Position numbers and translations under genes: made by a program | NCBI GenBank assembly: GCA_030640865.1 | Contig: DAOWIP010000083.1 | Coordinates: forward strand, 1-7,387 | Direction: 5' to 3' | From: Sedimentisphaerales bacterium | Lineage (GTDB): Bacteria; Planctomycetota; Phycisphaerae; Sedimentisphaerales; SM23-30 | Length of the DNA stretch: 7,387 nt | The notes under the pieces: generated by a model | What the model was told of the DNA's origin: nothing | Seen by the model: only the letters and a program-made list of their open reading frames with translations | The model's database searches: none | Part shown: positions 6,201 to 7,387 of the stretch, one piece after another | How the letters are laid out: every line of letters begins with the position of its first letter | Numbering within the stretch: position 1 is the first letter of the stretch

Positions 6201-7387
6201 CCATGTGCCTTTTTGGCGTTTGAATTTCCGGTGAATCTGCTCAATCACTTCAAATAGAAACGTACCTGTTCCGACCGCCGGGTCAAGTATCAGACATCGA
6301 TGTATCGCGGACGTTGCGTCCGTAGTTTCTACTGATGCAGGCGAGACGCCCGCGGTACTATTTCCTCCTGCCGGCAAGATGCCAGCGGTACTATTTCCTC
6401 CTGCCGGTAAGATGCCAGGGGTACTATTTCCTCCTGCCGGCAAGATGCCGGCGGTACTGCCTTGTGCCGGAATTTTTATCTTTGACTTGTCCGCCAACCC
6501 TTGCTTTAAGCCAAATTTCTCCTTCAATAAAATATCGACGCTGCGGACAATGTAGCTTACCACTTCATCGGGAGTATAGTACACACCTCTTGCTTTTTTG
6601 AGCTTCGGGTTATATTGAGCGAGGAAAGTTTCATAGAAATGAACCACCGGGTCCCTGCGTTTTTTGCGTCTGGCAAATTCGCGAAGTATCACCCCCATAT
6701 CCGCCTGTCTTAACAGTTCCACCAGGTCATCCACCAGCCAGACAATCCTGTCATCCAATTTCGGGCCGGCAATATCGCCGAAGATATCACGGAAAAACGG
6801 ATTGGTCTTCGGCAACAGATAGGCAGCGTGCTCTCTGGTTAATTCTCCGGCCCTGTCGTCCATACCGTGAAAAGAAGCGTATTTGTCCCTGCCGAAGATT
6901 GTCATATCATCAATATGACATCGCGCACTAAACAGCCCGTAGCAGATAGTCTGCGCATACATATCCGCAAACTGCTCTTCGGTTAAATCGTGCAGCAGGA
7001 CTTCCCTGAACGCCTCGAATTGCCCGTGTAATGTGCCGGCCTCCTGTTCCTGCCGGAATGTCTCTTTAATGATGTCGCGCATCATTTGCGCTTTATGGGC
7101 CATTTTTTCAGCTAATTCTTTGGGGAATTTAATCTCTTCCGGCTTCTGGCTTAGAAAAGCGTTCCATAATTGACGGACGCTTTCTTCGCCTTTATCTATG
7201 GCTTTAAATTTACCCGCCGATTCTTCAGCTAATTTTGCAGTGAGTTGCTTTTCACCGTTCACATACCATCGAAATTCGATGTAATCGGTTAAAATAAAAT
7301 TGTTAAGACTGGGCAGGTATCTTTTTTTGATTTGTTCGCTTTTTGCGGCCTGGGTTAAGTTTGTGCCAATGTCTTTAGCCTCTACAT
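3267..7387 (-). CDS. Type ISP/IIG-like restriction-modification enzyme with in-frame RAYT insertion (5'-partial)
   Basis: This is a single-chain enzyme that would methylate adenine N6 and cleave DNA at a sequence set by its own specificity region. Numbers count the GTG at 7262 as residue 1, but the frame stays open to the window edge. The 41 upstream codons include VEAKDIGTNL and FILTDYIEFRWYVNGEK, with an E-x-K as in PD-(D/E)xK nucleases, so the true start lies outside. A helical connector follows, then GVYYTPDEVV (226-235), REP array (269-309), motif I DPAVGTGTF (327-335) and motif IV NPPY (445-448), the gamma-class order. The type ISP specificity region (about 620-853, with HYRPFDERYIFYHP) is interrupted by a 305-codon cassette and resumes at GTFGPEDVFHYIYAVFHSP (1160 on), ending in family-typical QYFEGV and HYQKIVLAL. 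The stop is TGA at 3269-3267. No helicase segment separates nuclease-like and methyltransferase parts, unlike LlaGI. Whether the fusion folds and acts is unknown. Confidence 0.9.
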   Translation of the reverse strand, partial: VEAKDIGTNLTQAAKSEQIKKRYLPSLNNFILTDYIEFRWYVNGEKQLTAKLAEESAGKFKAIDKGEESVRQLWNAFLSQKPEEIKFPKELAEKMAHKAQMMRDIIKETFRQEQEAGTLHGQFEAFREVLLHDLTEEQFADMYAQTICYGLFSARCHIDDMTIFGRDKYASFHGMDDRAGELTREHAAYLLPKTNPFFRDIFGDIAGPKLDDRIVWLVDDLVELLRQADMGVILREFARRKKRRDPVVHFYETFLAQYNPKLKKARGVYYTPDEVVSYIVRSVDILLKEKFGLKQGLADKSKIKIPAQGSTAGILPAGGNSTPGILPAGGNSTAGILPAGGNSTAGVSPASVETTDATSAIHRCLILDPAVGTGTFLFEVIEQIHRKFKRQKGTWSDYVKNHLLPRLFGFELMMSPYAVAHMKLGLQLAETGYDFAGDERLGIYLTNTLEEAEETSRTLFAQYLSQEARAANKIKKDLPIMVVTGNPPYAGLSANMNKWIDRLLKNKLPGKNGAQSYYEIDGQPLGEKKVWLQDDYVKFIRFGQLKIEQTGFGILAFITNHGYLDNPTFRGMRQSLMQTFDEIYVLDLHGSTKKKETCPDGSPDKNVFDIQQGVSIGIFVKKKDNGAPAKVYHADLYGLRKGKYEWLTKNDIKTTAWNELSPNSPYYFFVRRDESGRKEYENFTKINDIFPVNVTGIVTARDKFAIDFDKKPLLNRIRDFCDLDKSDREIQDKYKLSENYAWRVGIARKELAEYSKTNPKFTGCLKKIHYRPFDERYIFYHPSVVWRTRDRVMHHMLAGENLGFGATRSVEIKRGWEHIICTREMIQHHSVSLKEVNCLFPLYLYRKGEKNGLFEHLHWPEDKGGRIPNLSPEFVDKLAGNIKLKFVSDGKGDLGTAGVSPAGENSTAGILPAVGNSAAGVSPAVGNSAAKMAAVQTGARGLRWRDRGYLPHWEKRGGIYHVTFRSADSLPKKVLAAYQKERDDIIQRAQQLKRELTEAETNRLKQLYSDRIETYLDSGKGQCYLQRPEIAEMIAKSLSHFDEKRYRLYAWCIMPNHVHVVVEPLAGYELSKILHSWKSYAANKANRLLSRHGVFWQREYYDHLIRNEDEFYHTIQYVQENPRKAGLADWKWVCIKSTAGILPAVGNSAASISPAEGNSAASISPAEGNSAASISPAEGNSAASISPTGENSAAKMAAVQGTFGPEDVFHYIYAVFHSPEYRKRYAEFLKIDFPRVPMPEGKVLFRKLCATGEKLVKLHLMEADILEDQDNWTDFDIEGSGIVEKGYPKYVVHADRPQKGKVYINADQYFEGVKPDVYEFHIGGYQVCEKWLKDRRERKLSYEDITHYQKIVLALGETIRLMNEPCLSDIIS
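3788..3976. repeat. REP array C, 6 units
   Basis: On the plus strand, units start at 3793, 3823, 3856, 3889, 3922 and 3955. The first is a short 30-bp unit, the rest have a strict 33-bp period. Each has a hairpin of GCCGGC-type arms around a 5-nt loop; many right arms are GCTGGC here, a G-T wobble variant. The spacer is GGCACTATTTCCTTCT or a close variant. Encoded on the minus strand it repeats AASISPAEGNS (11 residues). It forms the downstream end of the RAYT cassette. Internal units are nearly identical, indicating recent tandem expansion. The opening hairpin is GCCGCC-ATCTT-GGCGGC. Confidence 0.92.
3977..4592 (-). other. RAYT (REP-associated tyrosine transposase, Y1/HUH) domain within the fusion
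   Basis: RAYTs are single-tyrosine HUH nucleases related to IS200/IS605 TnpA that bind and cut REP hairpins. The segment starts RWRDRGYLPHWEKRGGIYHV and contains YAWCIMPNHVHVVVEPL with the metal-binding pair H1016-x-H1018. It continues with FWQREYYDHLIR, holding the candidate catalytic tyrosine (Y1059 or Y1060), and YVQENPRKAGLADW, the usual family ending. About 200 codons lie between the arrays, a normal RAYT size, and all key residues are present. An ATG at 4592-4590 inside the first REP hairpin of array B would start MAAVQTGARG. No well-spaced Shine-Dalgarno sequence precedes it and no stop codon follows the domain, so a separate protein is not proven. Confidence 0.88.
4580..4702. repeat. 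REP array B, 4 units
   Basis: Units start at 4585, 4615, 4648 and 4681, the first 30 bp and the others 33 bp. It opens with the same 27 bases as array C (4578-4604 equals 3786-3812) and closes with GCCGGC-GAGAC-GCCGGC-GGTAC (4681-4702). The minus-strand translation is TAGVSPAGENS, TAGILPAVGNS, AAGVSPAVGNS, AAKMAAVQ. It forms the upstream end of the RAYT cassette in coding order. Confidence 0.92.
6337..6458. repeat. REP array A, 4 units, no transposase
   Basis: Units start at 6337, 6370, 6403 and 6436, a strict 33-bp period. The best unit is GCCGGC-AAGAT-GCCGGC (6436-6452) followed by GGTAC. The first unit is degenerate (GCAGGC-GAGAC-GCCCGC) and the third has GCCGGT/GCCAGG. The spacer is GGTACTATTTCCTCCT. 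The minus-strand product repeats STAGILPAGGN. It lies in the loop between the YYTPDEVV segment and methyltransferase motif I, in frame. Each spacer places AGGAGG on the coding strand. Confidence 0.92.

Noticed and set aside
3788..6458. CRISPR array
   Set aside because: The 33-bp units are contiguous tandem copies with nearly constant spacers, not identical repeats separated by unique spacers, and no cas genes are visible.
3267..7262. Taking the GTG at 7262 as the real start of the enzyme
   Set aside because: The same frame is open upstream to the window end and encodes family-conserved sequence, so this GTG is internal.

Overview
The window is from a bacterial chromosome of moderate, slightly AT-leaning composition. 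Nothing in it fixes the phylum. Its REP-type palindromes with a RAYT transposase, a long-form formate-tetrahydrofolate ligase, a stand-alone CRP/FNR regulator and GCCAC..AAAGGCAC-type intergenic debris would fit an anaerobic sediment or aquifer bacterium, perhaps of the Planctomycetota or a related group. That placement is a low-confidence inference.

Left part (1-2407): a divergent gene pair. Formate-tetrahydrofolate ligase (fhs) runs leftward and leaves the window before its C-terminus. A CRP/FNR-family regulator runs rightward. The 125-bp gap between them holds a perfect 18-bp CRP-type palindrome (1636-1653) and a second pair of inverted repeats. The regulator's recognition helix carries the CRP pattern R-E-x-x-x-R, which predicts binding to TGTGA half-sites. 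Self-regulation and control of fhs are therefore the simplest reading.

Middle (2408-3266): about 860 bp without a convincing gene. It holds a twin 20-bp direct repeat, a purine-rich heptamer microsatellite, a perfect 8-bp-stem hairpin, and a short reading frame resembling the tail of a Phd/YefM-type antitoxin.

Right part (3267-7387, minus strand): one very long reading frame for a single-chain restriction-modification enzyme of the type ISP/type IIG kind. It has a nuclease E-x-K-like motif at the window edge, a helical connector, a gamma-class N6-adenine methyltransferase (DPAVGTGTF, NPPY) and a type ISP specificity region. The frame stays open through the right edge, so the gene is 5'-partial and the GTG at 7262 is not its true start.

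The most unusual feature is that this enzyme gene has been invaded by REP elements without losing its reading frame. A 915-bp cassette (3788-4702, exactly 305 codons) consists of a REP array, a complete RAYT (Y1/HUH REP-associated transposase) domain and a second REP array. It sits in the specificity region between GDL and GTFGPEDVF. Joining the flanks restores D-L-E-G-T-F with no leftover bases. A third, transposase-free REP array (6337-6458) lies in frame just before methyltransferase motif I. The repeat period is 33 bp (11 codons) and the repeats contain no stop codon in this frame, so the predicted product is a restriction-modification/transposase fusion.
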